DNA of 64,000 bases from Laspinema sp963821735 (GCA_963821735.1 CAWGFK010000012.1:310001-374000), one strand, 5' to 3'; counted from the stretch's first letter, positions 1-9,891 are shown. Notes: generated from the letters alone by a model not told the origin. Numbers and translations: made by a program.

Positions 1-1175
1 TGTGCCGCACCTCGGGGCGGGTCGTTTTCCCAGCCATCGGAGACGATCGCAATTAAATCCGCACCCCATTCCAAGGCATCCAATACCGGCGTTGCTAAGT
101 CCGTTTGTCCCCGAGGAGTCACCAACAGCGCCTCGGTTCCGGGGAATGGTCCAAAATGCCCGATACTCTTGCGCTGCGGCTTTTAGCAGATAATGGGCAG
201 CTAAGGCAATTCCCAGGGGACGCCGCCGTTTTTCTGAGGAACCGGAGGCGGAATAACTGCAATCGAGGACTGTGGCGACTCGTCCCAGGTGCAGGGGAGA
301 GCGTCGTAAGGTGCGACGGGCGGCGCTGTCGAGGGCGTCATCTAGGATAGCAAAGCGATCGCCTCGTTCCGCCCGGGATAACGATAGCACATAAAGTGCT
401 AATTTTGTCAAGGGCATCTGGCCTAAATCCACAGCAATTTCCTGTTTCCCCCGATTGGCTGTTTTTTGCAACCGTAATTTTTCCCCCGGTGTCATCTGTT
501 CCTGAATGCGATCGAGGAAAATCTCACGTTTGATTCCATGTTGAGCCGCAAATCCTTCGGCAACGGTTAAGGGTAAGGCATAAATCGCCTCGCGATCGTA
601 CTTCGCTTTCCGAAAATACTCGAAAATCTCCGTTTGATAGGCTTTAATTTTCGTCGGGTCGAATAAAAATGCTGCCAATTCCGTCTCTAATTTGAGATGA
701 TTATGAATGGCAACTGCCCGTAATTTTGAGCGATATTTCACCGCTTGAAAGCTGATGTCCCGGCGAGATTGGATATAATCTCTCACAATTGCCCGACTGC
801 GCCGGTTATTGATTCCCTGCGACGAATTTCTGCTAAAACTTTCCACGCCCGTTGGGGGGGCAATTGATTTAAAGCAGCCGCAATTAACGCCCCTTCCTCC
901 TGGCGATGTTCCGGTGAGGTATCCCGTCCCGTTGCCAACAGTTTTAAAATGATTTGGGCGCGATTAAAATGATTGATGCCTGCGGCTAAGGTGCGGGCGT
1001 ATAATAACCGATAATTGCCTAAGATATAGTCATGCAAAAAATCAATAGAAACACCCTGACTGTTGTGATGACTATAAAATTCGCGCTGTCCCGTACAAGA
1101 GAGACAGGCATTAATAAACATGACTAAATCTTGCCGTTCAATTTGGGAAACCTGTTTTGACCACTGGGCGTCCAC
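1..1175 (-). pseudogene. vWA (MIDAS) domain protein, two frameshifts, C-terminus outside the window
   Basis: The minus strand encodes a von Willebrand factor A protein spread over three frames. The first part (1175 to about 815) starts at GTG and ends prematurely. Coding resumes one frame over from about 812 to 145, then shifts again and runs off the window start. The restored product has an alpha-helical N-terminal region, then a vWA domain with the metal-site motif DCSYS (DxSxS), the later Thr in GQTDL, and the Asp in VSDGWEN. Frameshift 1 is consistent with loss of one base in GAA(A)TC near 813. Frameshift 2 is consistent with one extra base in the GGGG run at 141-144. The frame is open slightly upstream of the GTG, so the true start may lie further 5'. 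Such vWA proteins often work with MoxR-type ATPases, but no partner is visible here. The domain call is firm; the role is unknown. Confidence 0.72.
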
Positions 1176-1475
1176 GTTAAAGCAGTCCTGTTGTAAGAGG
1201 CGCTAACAAGGGGAGTCACGGGACGACTTGTAGAGTCTAACTTTACAGGTTATTTCCGGAAGTCGCACCAAAGTCCCGCTTGTTAGCTGATTTTAGGATA
1301 ACCTGGTCAATAGGGAGTCGTCATCGGTAGAAAATACTTATTTTGCGAGTTTTGTCAGTGTGCCAGGTACCGGAAAGATGCGATCGCGATCGTATCTTAG
1401 CCTTTGTCTTATCACTTTCCCCTGCTTATTTCCAGAATAATATAAACATAGAACCAACTGAGGGAGGTTTTTGCA
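1176..1475. other. intergenic region upstream of the 35-aa peptide gene
   Basis: No coding signal is seen. The region separates two divergent genes and must carry both promoters. It contains a HIP1-like GCGATCGCGATCG run near 1380. Confidence 0.4.
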
Positions 1476-1583
1476 ATGGCAACCCAGACCAAACCACTCC
1501 GACAGAATCCGTTTATGACCTATCGCGACCCCGACACGGGGAAATGGTTGGTTGTGAAGCAAGAACAACAACAGGCAGCATAA
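1476..1583 (+). CDS. conserved-looking 35-aa small protein
   Basis: A short ORF begins at ATG 1476 with a textbook ribosome binding site (GGAGGT at 1463-1468, 7 bases upstream). The 35-residue product has a hydrophilic N-terminus, a central YRDPDTGKW motif followed by LVVK, and a Gln-rich tail. I believe similar short proteins with a TYRDP.TG.W.VVK core occur in other cyanobacteria, but I cannot verify that here. No transmembrane segment or catalytic motif is visible. Function unknown. A longer ORF in another frame over the same bases lacks a ribosome binding site and is less credible. Confidence 0.6.
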   Translation: MATQTKPLRQNPFMTYRDPDTGKWLVVKQEQQQAA

Positions 1584-1808
1584 GGCGCAATCGGTTATGA
1601 CTGTTCTTTGAGGCGGGATGATTCACAGGCGCGCCTTGAGGTGTTACCCAATTTTTTGAGTTGATTTAGAGAAAAAAAATTTAGCGATCGCCTTCCAATC
1701 AACAGGCGATCGCTCCAAGAGTGGGTGATGGAACTCCGTGCAACAGGCACAGGTTCGATCAACCCACTGGTTTTTTTGTCCGATTCCGATAAATTTCCGG
1801 CACCGGCA

Positions 1809-2339
1809 TTAAGAAATTGGAAACATTTTCGCTTCCAACGACTTGAGAAACTCCGTATTCACCCCAGATTCGCGAGTGAGGGCAATTTTACCTGTGCGGG
1901 AAATTTCGCGGATGCCGAATTTGGCGAGGACCTGGACGATCGCCACCATTTTACCCGGATCTCCGACCACTTCAATAATCAGGGAATCTTCCGCCACGTC
2001 TACCACTCGTGCCCGGAAAATTTGAGCCAGTTCCACAATTTCTGGGCGGTTATTGCTGTTTGCATTCACCTTCAACAGCATCAACTCCCGTTCTACACAG
2101 GGAGTCTCCGTGATATCCTGCACCTTGATCACGTTAATCAGCTTATATAGTTGTTTCGTAAGCTGTTCAATCACGCGATCGTCCCCGGGTACGACCATCG
2201 TAATCCGAGAAATGCCTAATTGTTCTGCTGGACCCACCGCCAGACTTTCGATATTGAAACCGCGACGCGCAAACAGTCCGGCGATCCGGCTCAAAACACC
2301 GGCTTCATCTTCCACCAAAACAGACAGAGTATGTTTCAT
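1809..2339 (-). CDS. ilvH: acetolactate synthase small (regulatory) subunit
   Basis: IlvH binds the catalytic subunit IlvB/IlvG and confers valine feedback inhibition on the first common step of branched-chain amino acid synthesis. The 176-aa length is normal. The N-terminal ACT domain is clear (MKHTLSVLVEDEAGVLSRIAGLF, GFNIESLAVG, residues 1-75), followed by the C-terminal ALS_ss domain (residues about 80-160). No large subunit lies nearby, which is usual in cyanobacteria. The start is unambiguous from the family N-terminus. Confidence 0.96.
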   Translation of the reverse strand: MKHTLSVLVEDEAGVLSRIAGLFARRGFNIESLAVGPAEQLGISRITMVVPGDDRVIEQLTKQLYKLINVIKVQDITETPCVERELMLLKVNANSNNRPEIVELAQIFRARVVDVAEDSLIIEVVGDPGKMVAIVQVLAKFGIREISRTGKIALTRESGVNTEFLKSLEAKMFPIS

Positions 2340-2868
2340 AGGACATCCGCGACACCACCAGGGCGATCGCTACTATTTTTTGTATTCCATTCAGTCTATG
2401 CCAGATAATTTTATCCTGACCTGCCGGGGTCACCCCAATTTTTTAACAAAATCCTCAACTCTAGCAATTCATCGTTGCGGTGGTTGCCCGCCATCTGGCT
2501 TCTCAATAGGCCCTCCCAAACGGTCGATCGCCTTAACCCGCCTTGCTAACCTAGGGTTCTGAGAGCTTCCATCCTTGAGTTTAGAGGGCGGTCATTTTTC
2601 CGGATCCCCAGCATCTCCCCCGAAAAATGCCTCAGTCCCTCCACCCAGGGACCTGATTCCCCACCCCTACCCTCATCGGTGCTAGGGTGCTGGGGAGTGA
2701 ACGACGCTACAATGATAGCGACTATCAAACGATAGGATGGAGGCGAACAAGGATGAACAGCAGCTTGTTCTAACAAGTAACTGAAAAATCCTCCTAGAGA
2801 TGGAATGGAACCACTCTGAAGTTCGCCTAAAATCTGGAAACCCTTGAAAATTTAGGAGTCAATGACCA
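2340..2868. other. intergenic region between ilvH and the BON-like gene
   Basis: This is the divergent promoter region for ilvH and the downstream gene. A TACAAT hexamer at 2710-2715 could be a -10 element for the rightward gene. The one ORF that covers part of it (minus, 2546-2776) has low-complexity composition and no ribosome binding site. Confidence 0.35.
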
Positions 2869-3255
2869 ATGGGTTTGTTACAAAAATTATTCAATCTCGG
2901 AAAACCGGACAAATCTAAAGAGACAACGGTTCAAGCACCCCCAGCCTCAAATCCTTCTGCTCCCGCACAGAGCTATTCGGTTCCTGCTGCCCCCCAACAG
3001 CCGGATATTCCCCCAGAACGGTTAGGATTAAATGGGGAATATGATGATAGCGGCCTCGCCAAGCGTGTTGCCCTCGCCATTGATGAAAATCCCAGCACCA
3101 CCGATTTTGACCGTCTCTGGATCGCCCAAACTGGCAGTACCGTAGTATTCAAAGGAGAAATTCCTTCCCAAGCTGATTTAGATCGAGTCGTGGGAATTGC
3201 TCGTGGGGTTTATGGCGCGAAGGATGTCAAAACCACTGAAGTAAAAGTTGGCTAA
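2869..3255 (+). CDS. BON-like domain protein with Pro/Ala linker
   Basis: The 128-aa product has a short basic N-terminus (MGLLQKLFNLGKPDKSK), a Pro/Ala/Ser-rich linker (residues about 22-52), and a compact C-terminal domain (about 60-128). That domain, with LAKRVALAIDENPST, STVVFKGEIPSQADLDRVVGIARGVYGAKDVKTTEVKV, matches the pattern of BON (OsmY/nodulation) domains, which bind lipid or surfaces. There is no signal peptide. Similar N-terminus-linker-BON architecture occurs in cyanobacterial LysM/BON proteins; here LysM is absent. A strong hairpin at 3323-3347 ends the transcript. Exact role unknown. Confidence 0.8.
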   Translation: MGLLQKLFNLGKPDKSKETTVQAPPASNPSAPAQSYSVPAAPQQPDIPPERLGLNGEYDDSGLAKRVALAIDENPSTTDFDRLWIAQTGSTVVFKGEIPSQADLDRVVGIARGVYGAKDVKTTEVKVG

Positions 3256-3322
3256 TTTTTCCCATTTGGGAACTCTAAAATAGAACGAATTTCAAATTAG
3301 CGAGCTTTCTGGCTCGCACTCC

Positions 3323-3347
3323 AGGGGTATAGCATTGCTATACCCCT
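3323..3347 (+). terminator. hairpin terminator after the BON-like gene
   Basis: Perfect 11-bp inverted repeat AGGGGTATAGC / GCTATACCCCT with a 3-base loop, followed by ATCTTGTTTT. It lies 68 bases after the stop codon and is a good intrinsic terminator candidate. Confidence 0.7.
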
Positions 3348-3464
3348 ATCTTGTTTTCGTTGCCCCAATATCGGTGTAATGATAATTGCCCACAGCAGTT
3401 TTCTCTAAAAAATCATGAAATAACGTATCTAAAATTAATGCTAATTCTTCAGAAGGAGTGGATA

Positions 3465-3518
3465 GGGTGCGTCAGAACTTCTACATTACAAGGGGTAACC
3501 TTTCGCTCTGACGCACCC
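3465..3518. repeat. palindromic element with GGGTGCGTCAGA arms
   Basis: Arms GGGTGCGTCAGA (3465-3476) and TCTGACGCACCC (3507-3518) are perfect inverted repeats around a 30-base centre. The arm sequence resembles the ends of short palindromic repeats seen in several cyanobacterial genomes. It sits between convergent genes. Confidence 0.6.
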
Positions 3519-3550
3519 GACAATCCCGATTCAGAGTGAAAAGCGATCGC

Positions 3551-4990
3551 TCATTTCGGAGCAGATCCCACACTTTCCGGTTCAGGTACTGGATCTTTAA
3601 ACACAACTCGTAACAACGGGGGTGCTACAAACGTGGTTAAAATCACCATCATAATAATCGCGGCTTCTAGGGAGGGGGAGAGTGCGCCACTGGCGACTCC
3701 AACTCCAGCAAAGACTAATCCAACTTCCCCTCGGGGAATCATGCCGATGCCGATCGCCAGTCGGTTGATGCCCGGTTGACCAAAAACGGCAAACCCAGCC
3801 AGGACCTTCCCGATCATCGCCACCACAATCAAAAAGGCTGCAATAATCAGCCCTTCGCGATTGCTGGGAATCGCCGGATTGAGAACCCCCAGATTCGTTT
3901 TGGCACCGACTACCACGAAGAAAATCGGCACAAAGAAATCCGCCAGGGGAACCACCTGTTCCTCCAGTTCCTGTTGTTTTTCCGTTTCCCCAAGCACTAA
4001 CCCGGCAGCAAATGCCCCGAGAATGGCTTCTAATCGAATCGCTGCACCCACATAAGAGAGGACAAAGGCAATAATTAGCGCCGTAATCAGCAAGGGTCCG
4101 CGAGTCTTGAGTTCTTTAACAAAGGCCACATAATAGGGACTCAGAAAGCGACCTAAGAGAATCACGCCGATCAGGAAAGCACCGGCACTGACAATCAGAT
4201 AGGCAATATTGGTGATTTCGATTTCACCCGTTTTGACTAAACTGGCGACGACAGCCAAGACAATAATCCCGAGAATATCATCCAGAACCGCTGCGCCAAT
4301 AATAATCTGGCCTTCTTTGTCACCCAGACGGCCAATTTCTGCCAGAACCTTAGCGGTAATCCCGATACTGGTGGCAGTCAGGGCCGCCCCTGCAAAAATA
4401 GCCGGGATGGTGGCAACGTGAAACAGACTAATTAAGCCCAGGGTTCCCGCGCCAAAGGGTAAAACGACCCCAACGACGGCCACCACTGCTGCTTGGGGTC
4501 CATATTTAATCAGTTCTTTGAGTTCTGATTCGAGACCAATTTCAAACAGCAAAATAATCACCCCGAGTTCGGCCAGAATTGCAATCACTTCACTCTGGGC
4601 GGTAAAGGTAGCAACGATGGCTTCTGGCTCTAAACTGGTGGTGCTTTGCAGAAAGCTCATAATCGCAGAACTGCTGCCATCTTCCCCGCCTTCGGGGAAA
4701 ACAATCAGCTTGAGGACGGAAACCCCCACGATGACACCGCCCACAAGGTCACCTAAAACCGGGGGTAGGTTAATCCGGGAACAAATCTCGCCCCCTATTT
4801 TGCTGGCGAGGTAAATGACGACTAAACTCAGTAGCACTCCGGCTACGACGATGGCTTCGTCTACTTTCACCGAGTGAGCGGCTGGGGCCGCTTCGGTCCC
4901 AGCCGTTGCCAGCAGGGGTAGAGTTTGGTCAAGGAAGGAATTAAAAAGTGTTGTGGTGAGGGAATTCACCCATGTAAGGCTCTCTGCCAT
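3551..4990 (-). CDS. CPA2-family cation:proton antiporter
   Basis: A 479-aa integral membrane protein of the monovalent cation:proton antiporter-2 family, exchanging Na+ or K+ for H+. After a short N-terminus there are about 12-13 hydrophobic helices. Family features are visible: the GEICSRINLPPVLGDLVGGVIVG segment (residues about 68-90), the LAELGVIILLFEIGLE helix (about 138-153), the ATSIGITAKVLAEIG segment, AAVLDDILGIIVLAVV with the ion-binding DD-like pair, and GMIPRGEVGLVFA near the C-terminus. There is no RCK/TrkA-N domain, so this is a transporter without the KefB regulatory tail. It resembles cyanobacterial NhaS3-type proteins, but I cannot assign the ion or the membrane (plasma or thylakoid). 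Confidence 0.92.
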   Translation of the reverse strand: MAESLTWVNSLTTTLFNSFLDQTLPLLATAGTEAAPAAHSVKVDEAIVVAGVLLSLVVIYLASKIGGEICSRINLPPVLGDLVGGVIVGVSVLKLIVFPEGGEDGSSSAIMSFLQSTTSLEPEAIVATFTAQSEVIAILAELGVIILLFEIGLESELKELIKYGPQAAVVAVVGVVLPFGAGTLGLISLFHVATIPAIFAGAALTATSIGITAKVLAEIGRLGDKEGQIIIGAAVLDDILGIIVLAVVASLVKTGEIEITNIAYLIVSAGAFLIGVILLGRFLSPYYVAFVKELKTRGPLLITALIIAFVLSYVGAAIRLEAILGAFAAGLVLGETEKQQELEEQVVPLADFFVPIFFVVVGAKTNLGVLNPAIPSNREGLIIAAFLIVVAMIGKVLAGFAVFGQPGINRLAIGIGMIPRGEVGLVFAGVGVASGALSPSLEAAIIMMVILTTFVAPPLLRVVFKDPVPEPESVGSAPK

Positions 4991-5283
4991 TTATTTTGCA
5001 GAACTCGTCCTGTCTAATGTACCTGGTTTGTTTACAAGACTGACGCTCTCGACCCCAAAAATCAAGTTTCCAAGTCATGATCAGAATCTTGATCCCGGTG
5101 GTAATCCGAAAGGGTCAGTCTTGATTTATTGTCTCCTTATTGTCTTCCCATAAGGAGCGAGTCCGATCGCAAAATATCTTATGGTTACTATAATCAACGA
5201 GGAATTTAGGAACTAGAGGACGAGGGACAAAATCGACCCAATGCCTTCTGCAACTTTGGTTACGGCTCCAAAAGACTGCTGAG

Positions 5284-6096
5284 TTAAATAAATACTCGGT
5301 GTTGCAAGGAGGGCATTTGCCGACGGACTTGTTCGAGGCGCGACGGGCTGATTTCGGCGATCGCCACCCCGGGTTTGTCTCCGGCATCGGCTAAAATTGC
5401 GCCCCAGGGGTCGATAATCAGGGCGTGACCGTGGGAATGTCTCATGCCATAGTGCCGCCCGGTTTGTGCTGGGGCGATCGCATAACAGGTATTTTCAATC
5501 GCCCGCGCTTGCAGCAAAATCTGCCAATGATCTTTGCCGGTATAAGCAGTAAAGGCAGCCGGGATAAATAAAACTTCTGCCCCTTTGTAAGAAAGATGGC
5601 GATAGAGTTCCGGGAAGCGCACGTCATAACAGACGGATAATCCCAGAATGCCGAGTTTCTCTGACTGGTAAATCGGTGGGAGGACCTCTCCGGCTTTCAC
5701 CGTACTGGATTCTTGGTAGGTATTCCCATCGGGAACGTTGACATCAAATAGATGGACTTTTTGATACCGTGCCACTTCCTGTCCATTGGGTTCTACCAGG
5801 ATGGCGGTGTTGTACACTTGACCTTGATTCACCGGCACTGGAAAGCCACCCCCAAGGATGGTGACTTGATACCGCTGGGCCATTGTTTTGATAAATTTTT
5901 CGCTTTCAACGGCGATCGCTTCAGCTTGGTGAACCTTTTCTGATTCCTCTCCCAAAAACGAAAAATTCTCCGGTAACCCGATCAACTCGGCACCCCGGCG
6001 CACAGCCAGATCGATCAGTTCTTCTGCCTGAGCCAAGTTTTTGGCAAGGTCCGGCACGCTGGTCATTTGAATCGCGGCAGCTAGGTAAGATTTCAT
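5284..6096 (-). CDS. carbon-nitrogen hydrolase (nitrilase superfamily, Nit1/Nit2-like)
   Basis: A 270-aa cytosolic amidase-fold enzyme. The Glu-Lys-Cys triad is visible: Glu in GLPENFSFLG (residue about 43), Lys in YQKVHLFDV (about 115), Cys in SVCYDVRFPEL (about 155). The DVRFPE stretch and the C-terminal GHALIIDPWG are typical of the Nit1/Nit2 branch, which includes omega-amidase and deaminated-glutathione amidase. The substrate is not certain. The length is normal and the start is supported by the conserved N-terminal AAIQMTS. Confidence 0.93.
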   Translation of the reverse strand: MKSYLAAAIQMTSVPDLAKNLAQAEELIDLAVRRGAELIGLPENFSFLGEESEKVHQAEAIAVESEKFIKTMAQRYQVTILGGGFPVPVNQGQVYNTAILVEPNGQEVARYQKVHLFDVNVPDGNTYQESSTVKAGEVLPPIYQSEKLGILGLSVCYDVRFPELYRHLSYKGAEVLFIPAAFTAYTGKDHWQILLQARAIENTCYAIAPAQTGRHYGMRHSHGHALIIDPWGAILADAGDKPGVAIAEISPSRLEQVRRQMPSLQHRVFI

Positions 6097-6943
6097 CTAT
6101 GCAACTCGAAATTTTTAGCAGGCTAGGAGGGTCTGGCTCTAGTGGGTTGGGTAGGCGGTGCGATCGCACAGAGACTGCCTAAATACCGATGGGCTGGCGA
6201 TCGCCGGACAATCCCCAAAAGCGCGATCGCGCTGACTAGATAGACTTCCTATTTGATCCCCCATTTTATCAGAGATTTAACCCCCCGAAACAAGCTCTCC
6301 TCATCGTCTAAACCCTGATCTCCCTCGCCCCCAAGAAGCACCCCTCTTTTTTCTAACCGCTTGCCAATTTTTAGCCATTTTTTCATCATAAAACTGGCTG
6401 AATGTCAAGAGCTTTGTCTATCTCCTCTGGAGAATGGGTTAACCTCAACAAGTTCCCTTCTATTTTGACTGTTTAAACCGCCCTTTATTAAAGTAAACCC
6501 GCATTAATCACCCCAAATTTTTATCAACTAAACTTTTTAAACCCGAAAATTAATCTCGGATACCATCCATTGTCAAATTAGGTTCAAGGAGTGATTGGGT
6601 TATTTAAAATTTCCAACAGAAAATAAATTGGATTAATAGAGGTTTCCACCGTTATCAGGTACATTCTTTATAGGTTCTGTCCCCCCAGAGTCCGGGAGCC
6701 GCGATAGTTCTGATCCGCTGTTAATTGAATGCTCCATCCTAGAGCCAATCTGTTGCTGCAATCAGCACCCTAGGTTTAAAAAAACCTCTATCCCGAGGAG
6801 GAGCAAGGAAACCCAAGCTGTTATTTCTCAAGATAGATTTCCTTCCGGTTTATGGGCAGTTATGAAACAAGTAAGGAATGATAGGAGTCAAGCATTTAAA
6901 CGGGATACATTTTAAAGACTGATGAAATTAGGAGTGCATTTTC
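6097..6943. other. 847-base gene-free stretch
   Basis: No ORF with coding character and no ribosome binding site are seen. The region is AT-rich apart from HIP1 sites near its left end. It must hold the promoters of the divergent nitrilase and 72-aa genes. Confidence 0.4.
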
Positions 6944-7162
6944 ATGAATGTAATTAGCCAAATCGTCCAACAAGCCTTAGTGACGGGTTATCTGACCGTT
7001 GAAGCCGAAGAACGTTTACGTTTGCTCTTACAACAGACGCAATATAACTTTGAAGATTTTCAGGCGTTTATGACTTTGCAAAAGGAGGCGATGAAAGGCC
7101 GAGTTAGGCAAGAGTCTCGGGAGTTATGGCAATCTCATCAGCGCATCACCGCAGCGGTTTAA
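6944..7162 (+). CDS. 72-aa hypothetical protein
   Basis: The product is predicted to be all helical: MNVISQIVQQALVTGYLT then VEAEERLRLLLQQ, then NFEDFQAFMTLQKEAMKGRV and a charged tail. Codon use and the GGAG motif about 12 bases upstream of the ATG support a real gene. I have the impression that similar proteins of about 70 aa recur in cyanobacteria, but I assign no function. It lies alone, upstream of tRNA-Pro on the same strand. Confidence 0.72.
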   Translation: MNVISQIVQQALVTGYLTVEAEERLRLLLQQTQYNFEDFQAFMTLQKEAMKGRVRQESRELWQSHQRITAAV

Positions 7163-7287
7163 CCTCCCCTAAAGCAGTCTGGATGTTTGGATTATTGGCT
7201 TCTTCCTCCGGGAGGGGAAGAGAGGAGCAACTGGGGTCCCCATCAGAGGTTTCTCCCCTGCATCCTTCCCCCTTCCCAAAAAAAGTC

Positions 7288-7318
7288 TTGACTTTTCCCC
7301 GGAGGATGATGCTATAAT
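7288..7318 (+). promoter_or_regulatory. sigma-70-type promoter for tRNA-Pro
   Basis: TTGACT (7288-7293) and TATAAT (7313-7318), 19 bases apart, end 13 bases before the tRNA. The -10 is a perfect consensus. Confidence 0.65.
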
Positions 7319-7331
7319 AAAAAAAACTGTC

Positions 7332-7405
7332 CGGGATGTAGCGCAGCTTGGTAGCGCGCCTGCTTTGGGAGCAGGATGTCGCAGGTTCAAATCCTGTCAT
7401 CCCGA
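7332..7405 (+). tRNA. tRNA-Pro (anticodon TGG)
   Basis: A complete 74-nt cloverleaf. The acceptor stem CGGGATG pairs with CATCCCG, and discriminator A follows. The D arm is GCGC..GCGC with GCTTGGTA. The anticodon arm CCTGC TTTGGGA GCAGG carries TGG. The T arm CAGG TTCAAAT CCTG is canonical. CCA is not encoded. Confidence 0.97.
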
Positions 7406-8100
7406 TTGCATCTACTTCGTCAATAAAATCAACCAGGGGTTGAGAGTCTTCCTCAAGAGCGGGCGGATGTCGCACCAGGGGTGCGATCGCCAGCCAACGG
7501 CCAGCAAGAGGGGGATAGCTAAAACTACCCCTGGTTTTTTTTGCGGCCATTTTGTCGCCACAGAGAAATAAAACCATCAGAATGAGTATCCCAAAGAGGA
7601 TGATCAGAGATTGCTAGGCTGCTATAATAGACTGCTATTATAAAGGACTAGATCGCTCGCGGCTGCAACACCCAGGAAGGCAGCTAAACAGGGTTGAAGT
7701 TGGTATTTATGATAATTGGGCGATCGCCAAACGCTAAAATAAGTTTAGGGGTTCAAGGGAGATTCGAGCAGGATCCTAGGAGAGAGGGCTACCGCAAATT
7801 TTAATCAAGAACGGAACTCTTAAGGATTCAGAATAGTCCTCGAAACTACCAATGGGGTTGCCCATAGAAACGCTACAGATAACAAACCGGATCCTTCGCC
7901 CTTCTGTAATTAGGGGAAAATCTGTTGTAGATTGAGCCAGGAGCAACCGATCTCGCAAGCTTGATCATTTAAAGCTTACCGATCGCTCGCAAAAACTGCG
8001 AAAGAACAAACCAAATCCCTCAAAAAAATTAACCTAAAACCAATTGAGGTTTGATGTGTTGAATCAAGTAAATCAACTGGTATCTCTATCTGGTGTCAAA
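7406..8100. other. gene-free stretch between tRNA-Pro and the Tic22-like gene
   Basis: Two structures are visible. AACCAGGGGT (about 7428) pairs with ACCCCTGGTT (about 7518), and the latter is followed by a T-run, a possible terminator for the tRNA. TATAATAG at 7623-7630 pairs with CTATTATA at 7635-7642, forming a short palindrome that includes a TATAAT -10-like hexamer. No credible ORF is seen. Confidence 0.4.
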
Positions 8101-8877
8101 ATGAAATTATTAGTACGTTGGAGTGCAACGCTCGGTTTAATGGGAAGCGTTCTTCTGGGGCAATTGCTACCGGGGATGAATCGGGCGATCGCATTGCCCG
8201 CCGAAGAAATCATGAAAAAGCTAGAATCCGTTCTAGTTTTTACCATTACGAACGCAGAAGGCACGCCCTTAATTGCATCGGTGACCAATGATGAACAAGA
8301 AGCTTCGATCGCCAGCTTCTTTATGAGTCAGCAGGATGCCGAGCAGTTTGTTCAAAAAATCGAACAACAAAATCCCGAGTTAGCAGGCAACACCCAAGTT
8401 GTTCCCGTTTCTTTGGCCAAGGTTTATGAATTAGAACAAGCCAATGCCAATAATCCCGATCGCTTAGAATTTGCGTTCATTCCCGTTCAACAACAGGTAC
8501 GATTTGCTGCTGAGGAATTGCAGCAGGAAGGTCAGGAAATTCCCGAATCCAATGGAATGCCTTTATTTAATGGTGTACCGCTCTTTTATGCGACGATTGG
8601 CCCAGAACAAGGCTATTTGACCATTGAACAAAACGGGGAGCAACTGATTCCCATCTTTTTCAATCGAGAGCAGTTGGAATCCATGTTAACCCGAGTGCGG
8701 GAACAACAACCGGATTTAGCACCGAGCATTGATGTTCGAGTCAGTAATCTGGATAAAGTCATCGAAGAGTTAGAAAATAATGATGACCCAGCGGTGACAA
8801 AAATTGTCCTGGTTCCTTCCACGGAAACCTTACAATATATCCAATCCAGACCCCAACCCGAACCGGCACAACCTTAA
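8101..8877 (+). CDS. Tic22-like family protein
   Basis: Cyanobacterial Tic22 homologues are periplasmic or lumenal proteins implicated in outer-membrane biogenesis and related to the chloroplast import component. The 258-aa product from ATG 8101 has a cleavable signal peptide (KLLVRWSATLGLMGSVLLGQLL ... AIALPA, residues 1-33). It then shows two internally similar segments: VLVFTITNAEGTPLIA..FFMSQQDAEQFV and PLFYATIGPEQGYLTI..PIFFNREQLESML. That duplication is characteristic of the Tic22 fold. The frame is open upstream to a TTG at 8044, but the ATG gives the better signal peptide. No operon partner. Confidence 0.87.
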   Translation: MKLLVRWSATLGLMGSVLLGQLLPGMNRAIALPAEEIMKKLESVLVFTITNAEGTPLIASVTNDEQEASIASFFMSQQDAEQFVQKIEQQNPELAGNTQVVPVSLAKVYELEQANANNPDRLEFAFIPVQQQVRFAAEELQQEGQEIPESNGMPLFNGVPLFYATIGPEQGYLTIEQNGEQLIPIFFNREQLESMLTRVREQQPDLAPSIDVRVSNLDKVIEELENNDDPAVTKIVLVPSTETLQYIQSRPQPEPAQP

Positions 8878-8960
8878 CTCAGGCGGTTGCCCCCTTGACG
8901 AAAACACCCAGAACCATTGATGCTAGGGGAAACGATCGCAGATAAAGGACCCAACTATCC

Positions 8961-9891
8961 ATGAGCCGTTCATCTGATCCTGCGGTTTCTGGGTTAGAAC
9001 TGTGGCAGTGGCGTCAGGAAGCTCGCGCCGCTGCCATAGCCGCCAATGTGCCGGTGGAGGAGCTAGATTGGCTACTGCTATCGGTGAGTGATTTGGATAA
9101 ATTAGCCCTGCGTCTGGACTCCTACAAAGGGCGAGGGCACATTCCCCTCAATCGCCCCTTGGCTCAACTCAAGGAACAGTGGCAACAACGAATTCAAAAT
9201 CGAGTTCCAGTCCAATATCTCGCCGGGGTCACCCCCTGGCGAAATTTTTCTTTAGGGGTCAGTCCTGGGGTCCTGATCCCCCGCCCGGAAACCGAGTGGG
9301 CTATTGATTTAGCCCTGAATGCAGCCCAATCCGAATCTCGCCCGCACCCAGACACCCCCTTAACTGAGGGCGACTGGGCAGATTTGGGGACCGGCAGTGG
9401 GGCGATCGCCCTCGGTTTGGCAGAAGTCTTGCCAAACATCACCCTTCATGCGGTGGACCGATCGCCAGAGGCCCTGGCGATCGCCCGCGAGAATGCCTTA
9501 AATCTCGGATACGGCGATCGCATTCACTTTTATTGCGGGTCCTGGTTTGAACCCTTACATCCCTTCCAGGGACTCAACCCACTCCGAGGCATTGTCTCCA
9601 ACCCCCCCTATATCCCCACGGCCCTAGCTTGGGGAGTTAGAACCGGAAGTCGCCCACCATGAACCGGCGATCGCCCTCGATGGCGGACCCGATGGATTAG
9701 ACTGCATTCGCCATCTAATTGCGACTGCACCGACTTACTTATGTCCCGGTGGGATTTTGCTCTTGGAAATGATGGCGGGGCAGGCCCCTGCTGTCAGGGA
9801 GTTACTCCAAGACCAAGGCAGTTATACCCAAATTGAGATATTCTCAGATTTAGCAGGGATTGAACGATTTGCCCGAGCTTACCGTAGTTAA
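8961..9891 (+). pseudogene. prmC: peptide chain release factor N5-glutamine methyltransferase, frameshifted as sequenced
   Basis: PrmC (HemK) methylates the GGQ glutamine of release factors RF1/RF2 using S-adenosylmethionine. The first frame (8961-9661) contains the N-terminal helical domain, RPETEW, the SAM motif DLGTGSGAIAL and the catalytic SNPPYIPTA. It is then cut at a stop. From about 9640 another frame continues with LEPEVAHHEPAIALDGGPDGLD and runs to TAA at 9889-9891, which is exactly the expected C-terminal third. One extra base in GGGG (9631-9634) explains the break. The restored length of 309 aa is normal. PrmC loss is strongly deleterious in bacteria, so a sequencing indel is more likely than a real pseudogene. 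Confidence 0.9.

Noticed and set aside
2546..2776. Minus-strand 76-aa ORF
   Set aside because: No ribosome binding site, atypical composition, and no recognisable domain; it lies in a promoter region.
9661..9891. prmC as a genuinely truncated methyltransferase
   Set aside because: The missing C-terminal third is present in the next frame immediately downstream, with a homopolymer at the break.
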